This document shows, piece after piece, positions 12,090 to 21,519 of a stretch of 43,364 nt of DNA. This DNA is from Symbiodinium natans (lineage: Eukaryota > Sar > Dinophyceae > Suessiales > Symbiodiniaceae). The notes beneath the pieces were generated by a model that worked only from the letters and a program-made list of their open reading frames with translations, was not told where the DNA came from and did no database searches. The first letter of the stretch is position 1. Each line of letters begins with the position of its first letter. The stretch spans positions 1 to 43,364 of the forward strand of contig CAJNDS010000999.1 in assembly GCA_905221605.1 (NCBI GenBank), given 5' to 3'. The translations under genes were made by a program, and so were the position numbers.

Positions 12090-13126
12090 CTTGGTCGCCT
12101 CTGACCTCAAAAAGCTTCTTTCAGCCTTCCTGCAACAGGCGAGCTTCCTGAGTCCCTTAAGGCGTAACTCGAGCAGTTTCAAGTTAGAGGTGTTTTCAAA
12201 ACGTGGTCCGGCCTATCAAGAAGAATGCCAGTTGCGCTGCTGATTTTTTTAAAATGTCTTGGTCGCCCGTCTCATGAACCGGATGGGCAACTGCCAACAG
12301 TGAAAGTTCAGAGTCAAGAGAGACGGCGCTGCACTTGCCTGCTACAGCACCTGCAATATCTTGCAATGCTCAGGTCCACCCTCGTGGATGCCAGAGGCCG
12401 AAGGAGTTCCAAGAGCTGCAGGAGGTGGGGATGTTGTTGCAACCCAGCGCCTGCGGTGCTTCTGCGGTTTGCTCTCTTGGCGAATGTGCCTCCTCTGGCG
12501 CGTGCAGTTTGCGGACAATGCGTGGACACGTTTTTCGGAACAGCGGTTTCCGCAAAACTGAGAGTGTGGCTATCCGTTGCTGACGTTTGTGGGTTGAAGC
12601 ACATGAGCTGGCTGTCCAGGAAGCAAACATGCAGGATGTCGTCATATGTCACCTGCAGGCCTGGACAAACGCAGCGCCAGGTATCAACGCTTTCAAGCCT
12701 GAACCATGTAAGACACCGGCCGTTCTGAAGGTCCCTTGATGGAGTAGATGGATCTCTGATATACTCTGATAGCTGCTGTCGTTCCGAGCGGTGCCAGGCC
12801 TGGGCCTGCCATGCTCGACCATGCTCGCCCGGCACCAAGAGTAGCGGCTGAATAGCGTGTGTCTGCGTATAAGAATCATGCAGAGGATGCTCAGCAGCCG
12901 AAAGCATGAGGCAGTGCCCTCTCCTCCAGCTTCGGGTTGAGCCGCCGCATGCCGCCGCCTTATCAGACATCAGATGCCTGATCGCCAGAGGACCTCGACG
13001 TGTTCAATGTACATGAGTCACATGATGCTGGCAGTTTCACTTCTCTGGTCACGCGCCTTGCTCGTAGCGGTAGCAGTGGAACTGAAGCAGCTTTCGAGGT
13101 GACCTCCCGAACCCTTCCATAGTGCC
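12090..13126. other. Spacer A2-A3
   Basis: Standard array spacer, shortened in two places: CTGCACTTGTCC... is reduced to CTGCACTTGCCTGCTACAGCACC, and at the right end CGCCAGAGGAATGCC... to CGCCAGAGGACCTCGACGTGTTC (about 12985), removing roughly 140 bases including the CTTCGGTCCTTTGGTG stretch. No gene seen. Confidence 0.75.
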
Positions 13127-13720
13127 ATGGCGGCGCCAGCGCAGCCAGCTCTCGAGATCAAGGTTCACCGTCACGGATGGGAAGAGCAGTACTCTGATCG
13201 GGGGACAGGGGCAAGGCAAGACTTGACCACCTGGCGAGCGAAAGACCCTCTGGACCCGAATCACTTTCGTGTCTCCCACACTGCCACCAACTCCCGCCAC
13301 CCCCCTTGTGCTGAGCCACTCGTCGTGACACCACTCAGTGATGGTTGCTTGGCACAGCCGCTGTACTGTGAGTGCGTCTGGACTGACGAGCGCACGAAGG
13401 GCAGTCGCGATGGGCAACTTTGGAGACCCGTGCCCCCTCCGGGGTATGTTGCTCTGAGTGATATGGGTGTCCACATGGACAATCGTGGCATCTCGCCGGG
13501 CACACGTAAGCCTGCGCATGAGATCGACCCATGGTTTCGCTGTGTGAAGGACACTCTGGTTGCCCCTACTGGTCGCACGGCAAAGCTGTGGACTGACGCC
13601 GGCTCCCGTGGGAAATATGATGGGGGTGTGTGGATGATCGCTGACTCTGATGGATTTGCAGCGGGGTCTGGAAAGACCTACGAGGGCGGAGTGCGACATC
13701 AGGAGTACAAGCTCATTTAG
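13127..13720 (+). CDS. A3: Vps62-like type A protein (197 aa)
   Basis: Full-length copy with Glu10, WRAKDP and Gln77, so it combines a feature of A1 (RAKDP) with one of A2 (AQPL). All internal repeats are intact. It is the last type A copy before B1. Its 3' flank is cut short after the ACGGCGCTGCACTTGTCGG stretch, where B-type upstream sequence begins. Confidence 0.75.
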   Translation: MAAPAQPALEIKVHRHGWEEQYSDRGTGARQDLTTWRAKDPLDPNHFRVSHTATNSRHPPCAEPLVVTPLSDGCLAQPLYCECVWTDERTKGSRDGQLWRPVPPPGYVALSDMGVHMDNRGISPGTRKPAHEIDPWFRCVKDTLVAPTGRTAKLWTDAGSRGKYDGGVWMIADSDGFAAGSGKTYEGGVRHQEYKLI

Positions 13721-14284
13721 CTTGGTCGCCTCTGACCTCAAAAAGCTTCTTTCAGCCTTCCTGCAACAGGCGAGCTTCCTGAGTCCCTTAAGGCGTAACT
13801 CGAGCAGTTTCAAGTTAGAGGTGTTTTCAAAACGTGGTCCGGCCTATCAAGAAGAATGCCAGTTGCGCTGCTGATTTTTTTAAAATGTCTTGGTCGCCCG
13901 TCTCATGAACCGGATGGGCAACTGCCAACAGTGAAAGTTCAGAGTCAAGAGAGACGGCGCTGCACTTGTCGGCTTGACATGCAATATTGCAGTGTGATAG
14001 TCCGTGACGCCCAGAGATATGACGCCCTTGTGTTAACCAAGGCAATGTGATTGATTATCCATGCTATGTGCCAGCGGGGCCCACCAGAGGGGGCTGCCAG
14101 CGCCAACCGTGAAAGCTATGAAATCCTTGCTTCAACCCATGCCCCATGCAGTGAAACCGAGAGCTGTGAAACTCATGTCCGCGCCTGGAATTGCCTGGAG
14201 CTTTGAGAAGCCACTAGTGATGGTGAATCATTGAGGGCATTTCGAGTCGTCGGCTGTCGTTTCCCAGTGCTTCCCAGCTGCGCC
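13721..14284. other. Spacer A3-B1, switching from A-type to B-type flank
   Basis: The A-type 3' flank continues to about 13970, then changes to B-specific sequence (GACATGCAATATTGCAGTGTGATAG...). The same B-specific block precedes C1, C2 and B2. ORF-sized coding sequence is absent. Confidence 0.75.
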
Positions 14285-15052
14285 ATGGCCCGCGCGAACA
14301 TGGACATCCGTGTCCGCTTGTCCAGGGCCTTCGAGGAGAGCTACTCCGACCGCGGGACACGGGCCCGCCAGGACATGTCTGTTTGGCGCCACAGGCCAGG
14401 TCCGAGAAACTGGTGCCAAAGGTTTTCAAGTCTTGCTGAAACGTGTGCTGGACCATGGGGTAGCTAGGAGGTTCTGTGGCTCGAGTTTCCGGCCCTGACC
14501 AGGATCATGGAGGGGTCCGATGAGAAGCGCATCCTCTACGTGGCCACCAACTCACGCGAGCCACCCCGCGGCCTGGCCGCCGCTGTGAGGGGCGTGGACG
14601 GTGCTGCCCTGGCCAAGCCGCTATGGTTCGTGTGCATATGGACCGACATGGGCACCCGAGGTTTCAGGGACGGCTCGCTGTGGCGGCCTGAAGCTCCGGA
14701 GGGCTACGTGGCACTCAGTGACGTGGCGATTCACATGAACAATCATGGCCTCAAGCCTGGCGTCACCAAGCAGCCCGACGATATCGATAAACACTTCCGC
14801 TGCGTCCACAAGTCCTTCGTGGAAAGCACGGAGCTTGGGAACGTGATTTGGACCGACGCTGGCACTTCAGGGCGTTACGACGGCCGTGTGCACGGGCTTC
14901 GGGGCTCGCCTGGGATGATTGCCTCCATCAACTCTCGCCACCACCTACCTGCACTGCAGCAGCATCGCTTGGCAGTGTGGGTGCCCATTGAGGAAGCTGT
15001 GCTATCATCAGGAGTTTGTCTATGTTTCGTTTTATCACGATGTCTTCCTTAA
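14285..15052 (+). CDS. B1: Vps62-like type B protein, two exons (about 219 aa)
   Basis: Exon 1 is 14285-14394 (ATG in CGCCATGGCC) and exon 2 is 14503-15052, joined across a GC-AG intron. The spliced product aligns with type A without a gap from YSDRGTRARQD through TNSR: the distance from the first Trp-Arg to TNSR is identical in both types. It then has LWRPEAPEGYVALSDVAIHMNNHG, DIDKHFRCVHKSFV and IWTDAGTSGRYDG, the same three repeats as type A. The C-terminus departs from type A and from B2. After HRLAVWV, where B2 continues into a zinc-like and ubiquitin-like region, B1 runs into about 20 unrelated residues and stops, so B1 is probably a 3'-truncated copy. Splicing is predicted, not observed. 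Confidence 0.65.
14395..14502 (+). other. B1 intron, GC-AG type, 108 bp
   Basis: Donor CACAG|GCCAGG, acceptor CTGACCAG|GATC. Removing it restores a single frame and an ungapped match to type A proteins. GC donors and AG|G acceptor junctions are well known in dinoflagellate genes. The alternative GT donor three bases downstream would break the frame. It contains an in-frame stop (GGGTAGC). Confidence 0.7.
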
Positions 15053-15608
15053 AAGCCAACGGGGCTTGCTATGAAGCAGCAGCATACTGGTTTCATATGC
15101 TTTCATTTGGCATCCAGATCCCCCCGAAGGAAATCCCGACTTGGGAGAAGGCGTGGTGATGGACGATTGATGCGAGCACTTATCGGATCGTCAGCGGATT
15201 TCAATATAATTGCACTGTTGCTACTTAAGTTACAAATGTTATTACTGACGTTACTGACGTTCGTGATTGAACCTTGTTGACTGTTGAAAGTCAGGTGGCC
15301 GACCAGGAAACAGCTAAACATGCAGGATGTCGCTCTTGGAGCGTAGGTCAGTGGCAGGCATCAACACCTTCAAGTGGGGTCAGCAATTCAGGCAGATAGA
15401 ACTCTGTCAATATAGGTTGCCAGCTTGATTCACAGTGGTTTTCTTGGCACCTGCGCCTGGCCACGAGCCAGCTTCCATCAACGAATCGCAATCCTGTGAC
15501 AGTCTCCCAGAAGTATATAGGGTGTTATTTGCCCCCAGCATTTGAAAGAACACATTCCACCTCAGTTTTGCAACGCCATTTTTGCAAATTTTGAAGTGGG
15601 GTATTGCA
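15053..15608. other. B1 3' flank and 5' flank of the PLC-like gene
   Basis: 15295-15480 looks like a diverged version of array spacer: GACCAGGAAACAGCTAAACATGCAGGATGTCG versus GTCCAGGAAGCAAACATGCAGGATGTCG, then a CATCAACACCTTCAAG-like match, and CACGAGCCAGCTTCCATCA as in the A1-A2 spacer. Array-derived DNA therefore extends to about 15.5 kb. The remainder is AT-richer and unassigned. Confidence 0.55.
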
Positions 15609-17657
15609 ATGGCATCGGCAGGCTCAGAAGCTGTCCGGATCTGCGACTTGGCTATGAGAATACATTCTGATATGTTCCCAAAACTCACGAAGCAGCCTCC
15701 ACAAAAAGGAGCCCTCACCCTCTCAAGCAAAAAACATAGAGAGTTGTCGGCGGCTAAGGGAAGCAGTGGCGCAGCTCAAGCTCCTTCAAATGCAACTGTC
15801 GGGTTCAGTCTCCCGAGTGGTTCTCTGCATTATGTGGATTGGATGTTTCTGTCCGAGCCTCTAGCCATAGATCGGCACATGCTTGGCAAAACGTTTGCCA
15901 AATGTTGCTCACCGCAGGATAGGAGGTGCTTCTACGACTTCCTGGAAGAGGGTGCGTGTACGCCATTTGAAGGCACTCTAACTCTGGCTCCAGGAGATGA
16001 GCTGTGGTTTCAAGTTGTTCTCCGTGGCCCTCCACAGTCAATGTCGCTACTTAATTTTTTTGTTTCTACAGAGGCGCTGAAGGAGTTGACTCAGGCAGCC
16101 ATGCACCGCAGCACTGCGAAGTTGTGGTTGGACAGTGAATGGCTGCAATGTTGCATTGCAGAATACAGCCCTGGCGCAATCATCATCATCGTTCCCAACA
16201 TAGGTAGTTTAGTTATCGTTATCGAGGTGGTTGGCAGGCAGGTGGCAATCAGAAGCTCAGGCATACATGAAGTTTCAAGCAACAGCCACGCACAGGCGTG
16301 GTTGCGGCTAAATGCTCATGATCTGTGGTTCCCTGTGGTTGGCTCCAACCAAGAGGTTCATGGTTTTCACTTCGCTTGCAAGAACACAGATCTTCAGGAC
16401 ATCTCCGCGCGCCTTGAAGCCAGATTTCCTGAAATAAGCGCACATGAGCCCTCGGCACCATTGTCGATTTCTTGGTTGTTGTTTCTGGCGAGGTTCAGAG
16501 GGTGGTGCGAGCTGCACAACGACATTAAAGAGGTCAAGAGCTGTGTAAGGTCCCTACTGCGTGTTTTTATTAAATTCGGGGTGTCCCCAGACTGGCAATA
16601 TTTCCCGGAAGACGACGACGTCCGACTACTTTGCGTAAGTTACGCCGTTGCTCTGGCATTTGACCAGCTCGGCGAGACGGCAGAGGATTTGATGACTGAC
16701 GTGTGGGAGGAGGCTTTTCATTACGATTCACCTGCATCCAAACATGTACTCAATATGCGTGGCTGGTTCAACAGTCAAAATCTGTTCCGGAGTATGCTGT
16801 TTGACGTATCTGAGCTTGTCAAGGCAATGAAGCCACAAGTGGTCAACTTGGTCAACGCAACAAAAGTCCCACTGCAGATTTACGTGTCAAGGGATGGAGT
16901 TGATGGCACTGCTGAGGTCAGGTCCTTGCCAGCTCGTGCAAAAACAGAGCTGAAAGTGGGTGCCAGCGACTTCCCTGATGCGGCCGGTGCGTTGACCATG
17001 CAGACCATCCTTCGGAGGGTGACATGCTTCGAGGACGCGATAAGGTTCTTGCCGGGCAAGGATCAGTACGCACAGGAGGCATCAGGTCGACACGATGATG
17101 ACAACCCCATCAGCGTACTTGGTCACAGCAGATTGTGTGAGAGCAGGAGCCAGGATGAGAACACTTTGCGCGTCGTTCAAAAACGATGTCCTGCACGCTG
17201 GATGGAGAGACTAGCAGATGAAAGCTGCTTCTGCGATTTGAGCATACCTGCCATTCAGGGCGCCAGCTTCAAAGCTTGCAACACAGAAGCTTTTCTTTCC
17301 TTACTGAACTACGGCTTCAGGGCTTTCGAGGTGTCCTTGAATGCGGGCGACAGGCTGAACATTGAACATGCAGGACAAAGTCAGCCTTCGCTTCCGAAAG
17401 CCTTGTGCTTCGGCGACCTGAGCTTTCTGCAGGTCACGGCGGCTTGTACTGATTTTCTCAAGAAGCACCCTGCAGAGTGCGTCACGCTCATCATACATCG
17501 CGGAAGCTTGGAGGCCTGCCCAAGCACGGTTCTCACTACCTATGAGCCCTTCGAGCTGGCGATGTGCCTAGGTCAGGCTCGAGGCAAGATTCTGGTTCTT
17601 CTGAAAGATGCTTCTAACCAGCCAGTATCTGCCGATGGCAGGCAGGACTCCCATTGA
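15609..17657 (+). CDS. PI-PLC-X-like protein with degenerate active site (682 aa)
   Basis: The first ATG in the frame is at 15609; upstream codons of the frame lack an ATG. Residues about 75-140 (LGKTFAKCCSPQDRRCF... FEGTLTL... LWFQVVL) faintly resemble a PAS fold. The middle has no recognised domain. Residues about 527-672 follow the pattern of a PI-PLC X domain: RWMERLADES, IPAIQGAS where catalytic members have a GTHDS-like motif, LLNYGFRAFEV, NIEHAG, TDFLKKHPAECVTLII and GKILVLLKD. The first catalytic His is replaced (IQGAS); a His is kept in the second position (residue 587). The enzyme may be inactive or divergent. The C-terminus ends about where the X domain would continue, so a downstream exon may be missing. 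Not related to the array genes on either side. Confidence 0.6.
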   Translation: MASAGSEAVRICDLAMRIHSDMFPKLTKQPPQKGALTLSSKKHRELSAAKGSSGAAQAPSNATVGFSLPSGSLHYVDWMFLSEPLAIDRHMLGKTFAKCCSPQDRRCFYDFLEEGACTPFEGTLTLAPGDELWFQVVLRGPPQSMSLLNFFVSTEALKELTQAAMHRSTAKLWLDSEWLQCCIAEYSPGAIIIIVPNIGSLVIVIEVVGRQVAIRSSGIHEVSSNSHAQAWLRLNAHDLWFPVVGSNQEVHGFHFACKNTDLQDISARLEARFPEISAHEPSAPLSISWLLFLARFRGWCELHNDIKEVKSCVRSLLRVFIKFGVSPDWQYFPEDDDVRLLCVSYAVALAFDQLGETAEDLMTDVWEEAFHYDSPASKHVLNMRGWFNSQNLFRSMLFDVSELVKAMKPQVVNLVNATKVPLQIYVSRDGVDGTAEVRSLPARAKTELKVGASDFPDAAGALTMQTILRRVTCFEDAIRFLPGKDQYAQEASGRHDDDNPISVLGHSRLCESRSQDENTLRVVQKRCPARWMERLADESCFCDLSIPAIQGASFKACNTEAFLSLLNYGFRAFEVSLNAGDRLNIEHAGQSQPSLPKALCFGDLSFLQVTAACTDFLKKHPAECVTLIIHRGSLEACPSTVLTTYEPFELAMCLGQARGKILVLLKDASNQPVSADGRQDSH

Positions 17658-17730
17658 ACACGCCACGCAACATGTTCACTTAAGAGCCTCTCAGCTCGCC
17701 GACCGAACAGAAGGCCTTCTGAGAGGGCCA

Positions 17731-17800
17731 GGGGGGTGGGGCCGGGGGGGTGGGGGTGAGGGGGGTGGAGGTGAGGGGGGTGGAGGGGGAGGTGGTGGTG
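17731..17800 (+). repeat. G-rich tract, quadruplex-prone
   Basis: GGGGGGTGGGG...GGGGGGGTGGGGGTGAGGGG-type sequence, about 70 bases with many runs of three or more G separated by T, A or GA. It meets the usual G-quadruplex pattern several times on the + strand. It lies about 75 bases after the PLC-like stop codon. Confidence 0.9.
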
Positions 17801-18120
17801 CTTGTGAGAGGGCTCTGGAACACTAAAACGAATCAGTCACTGCTATGATTTCGTGGACATGGTGGTGGCTCCGGCCCGATTGCTTTCTTAACATTGCCCT
17901 TGGCCGCGAATGACACATCAGGAGGCGTTTCCTCCCGGGTAAGCGTCCCAGGAGCCCTCTTGCCCATCTGAGCAGCGTTTCTTTGTCTACATGCAAGGCC
18001 ACATAGCGACACGATTATCGGAAATCGGCCGCGTAGCATTTTGCCTGCAGCGTGTAGGTCTGCGTAGGGTCCGCGTGGGCAGGTTTCCAGGTCGTGGGGC
18101 GGGGGGGGGGGGGAGATTAA

Positions 18121-18247
18121 CCCATTTTACAACTAGAACGCCCATTTCACAAACCAGAACCCTCGATTTACAACCGAGACAGCATTTTCGATATGAGAAC
18201 ACCCGTTTTACAACCGGAGGCCCTGAGAATGCCCATTTTACAGCCGG
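18121..18247. repeat. Degenerate 21-base tandem repeat (CCCATTTTACAACCNGAGAA-like)
   Basis: At least six diverged units: CCCATTTTACAACTAGAACG, CCCATTTCACAAACCAGAACC, CTCGATTTACAACCGAGACAG, CATTTTCGATATGAGAACAC, CCCGTTTTACAACCGGAGG and CCCATTTTACAGCCGG. Spacing is close to 20-21 bases, except for about 30 before the last. The units are preceded directly by a G run. Not a CRISPR: there are no unique spacers and the units are too diverged. Confidence 0.75.
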
Positions 18248-18281
18248 CCTCTGTCTGTTATTTAAAGCATACCACATTAAA

Positions 18282-18315
18282 GCATACTATAGTATATAGT
18301 ATACTATAGTATATG
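18282..18315. repeat. AT-rich palindromic repeat
   Basis: CATACTATAGTATATAGTATACTATAGTATATG contains the palindrome TACTATAGTA twice, separated by TATAG, and can fold into a near-perfect hairpin. Confidence 0.85.
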
Positions 18316-18401
18316 TTAAGGGGCTGCGCCCATGGGCGGGCAGCGCAGGCAGAAGCTCGAGGAGAGTTGATCTCTTTGCCAATGCGGCTGCAAAACGGGA
18401 A

Positions 18402-18432
18402 GGGGGGGGGGGACGCGCGCGCGCGCCCCCCC
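18402..18432. repeat. G-run, (CG)n, C-run inverted repeat
   Basis: A run of 11 G, then A, then about 12 bases of alternating CG, then about 7 C. The G and C arms can pair and the centre is a Z-DNA-type alternating sequence. Such a tract is a likely hotspot for polymerase or assembly errors. Confidence 0.85.
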
Positions 18433-18615
18433 TGCCCGGCGCGCGTCTTTTCACGACGGGGTCAGCTGTAGGCTTTCGTAGTCGGAACGCACGGGTTTGG
18501 CGCTTCAACCCTATATAGGCCTTGAGCCCAAGCCCCAATCTTGAAAGGTTAAAAAATGCTTCAAAACCCAGCTTTATGCACGCGTTGGGCCGCCATGTCA
18601 TCCAAGGCTGGAGCC

Positions 18616-18712
18616 GCTGATGCTCATGATGCGCGCCCCGGGGTCCCGGACTGTGGCCGCTGATGCTCCTGATGCGCGCCTGGGGGTCTCGCTGATGCTC
18701 ATGATGCGCGCC
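18616..18712 (+). repeat. Three copies of a 22-base motif GCTGATGCTCATGATGCGCGCC
   Basis: 18616-18637 and 18691-18712 are identical; 18659-18680 has CTCCTGATG instead of CTCATGATG. Intervals are 43 and 32 bases. The linkers are also related (CGGGGTCCCGGA and TGGGGGTCTC). Confidence 0.85.
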
Positions 18713-18922
18713 CTTTCGGGGATTTTGGGGGCATCCGTGGCCATCCCACTTTCGCGCAAAAACGCCGCTCACCGGCGGCACGGCGGGGTCGGTGGCACTG
18801 CCGTTCCGCCTCTTTGTGCTATGCACAAGGCTAGCAAAGCAATGCGTTTGTGCTTTGTTCCAAGGCTTGCCGCGTAGGTCCGCGTAGGCACGCGTCGACA
18901 ACATACTCCGCACGTAGGCCGC

Positions 18923-20287
18923 ATGGCTACTAAACATGAGTTCAACTATGGAACAGGTCTTGATTGTTGCTTACCCATGTGCAAGTACGCGGGTCCAAAT
19001 CGAAGTTTGCTCAAGTCACTTTCATTGGTTTGCAGGTTTGATCTGCTGGTGGTGGATGCCAAGCAGAGAGGATGCAAGTTGCCAGCAAGGATGATGTGTT
19101 TGGATGGAGCGACAACTCCATCTTGGTTGCCATTGCTGCTGCAGTCCCTGCAACCGACCCCTCTTGGGTTCGCTTTCTGTCAAGTCAACGAAGTGGATGA
19201 GTCCATTGATGCTTGGATCCTTCTTGTTGTGTCATTGAACGTTTTCAAAGAAGAGACCAATCCAGGATCTCTAATCTGCGGTTGCTTTCGTGAAGGCAGT
19301 CCGCCCATTCCATGCGGATTCTTTCTGAGCAAGCCGAAGGGCTGCACAATGGCAGACGAATGCATCAGATGCCACAATTGTTGCAAGAAGCGCAGCGGGC
19401 GCAGACGCGCTGCGCGTTTGCGACATGAAGCAGACGCTGTGATTCAAGGAGACGCTGAGAATCAAGACGAGTCCCGTGTTCCCATCAAATCCCTTACGCC
19501 ATTCTTCGAGCTGGGAGATGCCATCGAGGCATTGGTGAAAGCCAGACACGAGTTTATGCAGAGATGTTTGTGCTTTGGGATCGGCTTGCGACACACATCA
19601 ATGTGGCACACTTGCTTCAAGCCTTATGAACGTGCTCTGCGTGACTGTCTCACCGAGCTCTCACCATCGCTGCGATGCAGAAGGCTTCTTGAAAACCACT
19701 GGGCGAACCGCACTCGCTGGAAGGATTCGGACTGGACGAGCAGTCTGGTCACAAATGAATGGAAAGAACCCCCTGCTGAGAGGCTTGAACTTCGGTTCCA
19801 GCACCTTGCTAGATGTTTGATGTGTGCCCATGCGGTTTGGGCTAGACCGGACGATGGCACGGCAAGCTTGATGAGATCTCTGCAGTTTTTGCGGCAAGCC
19901 GCACAATGGCGATCCAGATACGCTTGCGACGGCTTCCTAGTCTCAGAGATCTGGGCAGCCAGTGCCATCTTTGCCGAGGATACACAGATGTGGACCCTGC
20001 AGGCTGAGGATACACACATGTGGACCCTGCAGGGAGTTCACGTGGAGCATGTGAGGCAGGCGCAGAAGGCCCTTGTCGGAGAAGTCTGGCCAGAAGTTCA
20101 GGCACTGATTCAGTACCAGAGAAAGGCCTGGTCACTGGCAGCTGATGCCTTGCTTCCTGCAGATCCTGCTGTCTCGGCTCACACGAAAGAACGTGAAGAC
20201 TTATCTGCAGCGTATCGGAGATATGGTGACATGTACTGTACAAACCAAACGGGGTGCCAGCATGACGAACATCCTGACATGCAGTGA
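18923..20287 (+). CDS. Orphan protein, 454 aa, with Cys cluster
   Basis: ATG at 18923 in a long open frame with protein-like composition. I do not recognise the family. A Cys cluster around residues 142-154 (CTMADECIRCHNCCKKRSG) is followed by a basic stretch (RRRAARLR), which could be a small metal site with a nuclear-localisation-type tail. The C-terminal half is rich in Trp, Arg and Leu and probably helical. A 30-base tandem duplication lies near residue 351. No signal peptide or clear membrane segment. It sits inside the segment that interrupts the Vps62-like array and shares nothing with it. Confidence 0.5.
   Translation: MATKHEFNYGTGLDCCLPMCKYAGPNRSLLKSLSLVCRFDLLVVDAKQRGCKLPARMMCLDGATTPSWLPLLLQSLQPTPLGFAFCQVNEVDESIDAWILLVVSLNVFKEETNPGSLICGCFREGSPPIPCGFFLSKPKGCTMADECIRCHNCCKKRSGRRRAARLRHEADAVIQGDAENQDESRVPIKSLTPFFELGDAIEALVKARHEFMQRCLCFGIGLRHTSMWHTCFKPYERALRDCLTELSPSLRCRRLLENHWANRTRWKDSDWTSSLVTNEWKEPPAERLELRFQHLARCLMCAHAVWARPDDGTASLMRSLQFLRQAAQWRSRYACDGFLVSEIWAASAIFAEDTQMWTLQAEDTHMWTLQGVHVEHVRQAQKALVGEVWPEVQALIQYQRKAWSLAADALLPADPAVSAHTKEREDLSAAYRRYGDMYCTNQTGCQHDEHPDMQ
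19973..20032 (+). repeat. 30-bp in-frame tandem duplication in the 454-aa gene
   Basis: 19973-20002 and 20003-20032 differ at three positions and each encodes AEDT[QH]MWTLQ. The unit length is a multiple of three, so the frame is preserved. Confidence 0.95.
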
Positions 20288-20924
20288 TCCTGGGCTCAAG
20301 AGAGCAAGTTCCAAGGCGGCAGCTCGGAATCATCGGAATCTCAGAAGCCTGGTGTTCGTTTGCCTGGAGCTGTTTTGGGCTGTCGCACCTTGCGATCTGG
20401 TGGTTTGAAGTATCGTTGCGCCGCGTACCTCCTCTTTATGCTGCATACTGTCCGGATTCTCTTTGGAGCCAAGTTGTGTGGACCTCGACATGCTCAAAGC
20501 TGACAAAAAATGCTAGAATTCAATTGCCACTTGCAGCCTGATGCATCACAGCATGCAGTCATGCTTCCTTTGCACATCAAATCACCCCCCTTGCCTCGCT
20601 GCCTGGCCAGCCCCTTTTGCAAGGACGGCTGCTCGAGGAAGTGAACGATGCTTCGGGACTTGCTGGGTGTTTGTTGTTCGGACAAGTATGTTGTTCGGAC
20701 AAGTATGGATTCATGTGACAAGCGCCAGCATGGGTTCAAAGGCTTCTCGGCCGCCCGCAAGCACATGACCATGGTTTGCAGAGTTGCTGGTATTCCGTTC
20801 CACGCCAGGGTCTGTGAGTTGCTATGGTTTCTGCGACCCGCAGGAATTGCAGACTTTGCCGGCTATTCTCAGTGACGTGATGAAGCAGTGGTCCTGTCCT
20901 TGGCTTGCGGCGGTCTGCCTGTGA
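20288..20924. other. Intergenic stretch, no gene seen
   Basis: Only short frames without recognisable content. There is a small direct repeat, GTTGTTCGGACAAGTATG, twice in tandem at about 20672-20707. Confidence 0.6.
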
Positions 20925-21519
20925 GAGACACACACACACAGAGACACGGAGAGACACAGAGAGAGACACAGAGAGAGACACAGAGAGAGACACAGAGAGA
21001 GACACAGAGAGACACAGAGAGACACAGAGAGACACAGAGAGACACAGAGAGACACAGAGAGACACAGAGAGACACAGAGAGACACAGAGAGACACAGAGA
21101 GAGACACAGAGAAAGACACAGAGAGAGACACAGAGAAAGACACAGAGAAAGACACAGAGAGACACAGAGAAAGACACAGAGAAAGACACAGAGAGAGACA
21201 CAGAGAAAGACACAGAGAGAGACACAGAGAAAGACACAGAGAGAGACACAGAGAGACACAGAGAGAGACACAGAGAGACACAGAGAGAGACACAGAGAGA
21301 CACAGAGAGAGACACAGAGAGACACAGAGAGACACAGAGAGACACAGAGAGACACAGAGAGACACAGAGAGACACAGAGAGACACAGAGACACACAGAGA
21401 GACACAGAGAGACACAGAGACACACAGAGAGACACAGAGACACACAGTCACACACAGTCACACACAGTCACACACAGTCACACACAGAGACACACAGAGA
21501 CAGACAGAGACACACAGAG
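20925..21519. repeat. GAGACACA octamer microsatellite
   Basis: About 600 bases of GAGACACA units mixed with 10-base GAGAGACACA and GAAAGACACA variants. The variants cluster in the first two thirds and pure octamers at about 21000-21100 and 21310-21400. The edges decay into CACACAGTCACA and CACACAGAGACA. Long frames in both directions (Arg/Glu/Thr-rich on +, Ser/Leu/Cys/Val-rich on -) come from the repeat. Confidence 0.97.

Larger units (their letters stand above)
17658..18922. other. Low-complexity and palindrome-rich intergenic region
   Basis: No convincing gene. It holds a G-rich tract, a G run at 18096-18113, a 21-base degenerate repeat, an AT-rich palindrome, a GC-rich inverted repeat and three copies of a 22-base motif, each listed separately. 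The open frames across it are driven by these repeats. Confidence 0.7.

Noticed and set aside
18121-18247. CRISPR-like array
   Set aside because: The repeat units are diverged and adjacent, with no unique spacers, and the genome is eukaryotic in character.
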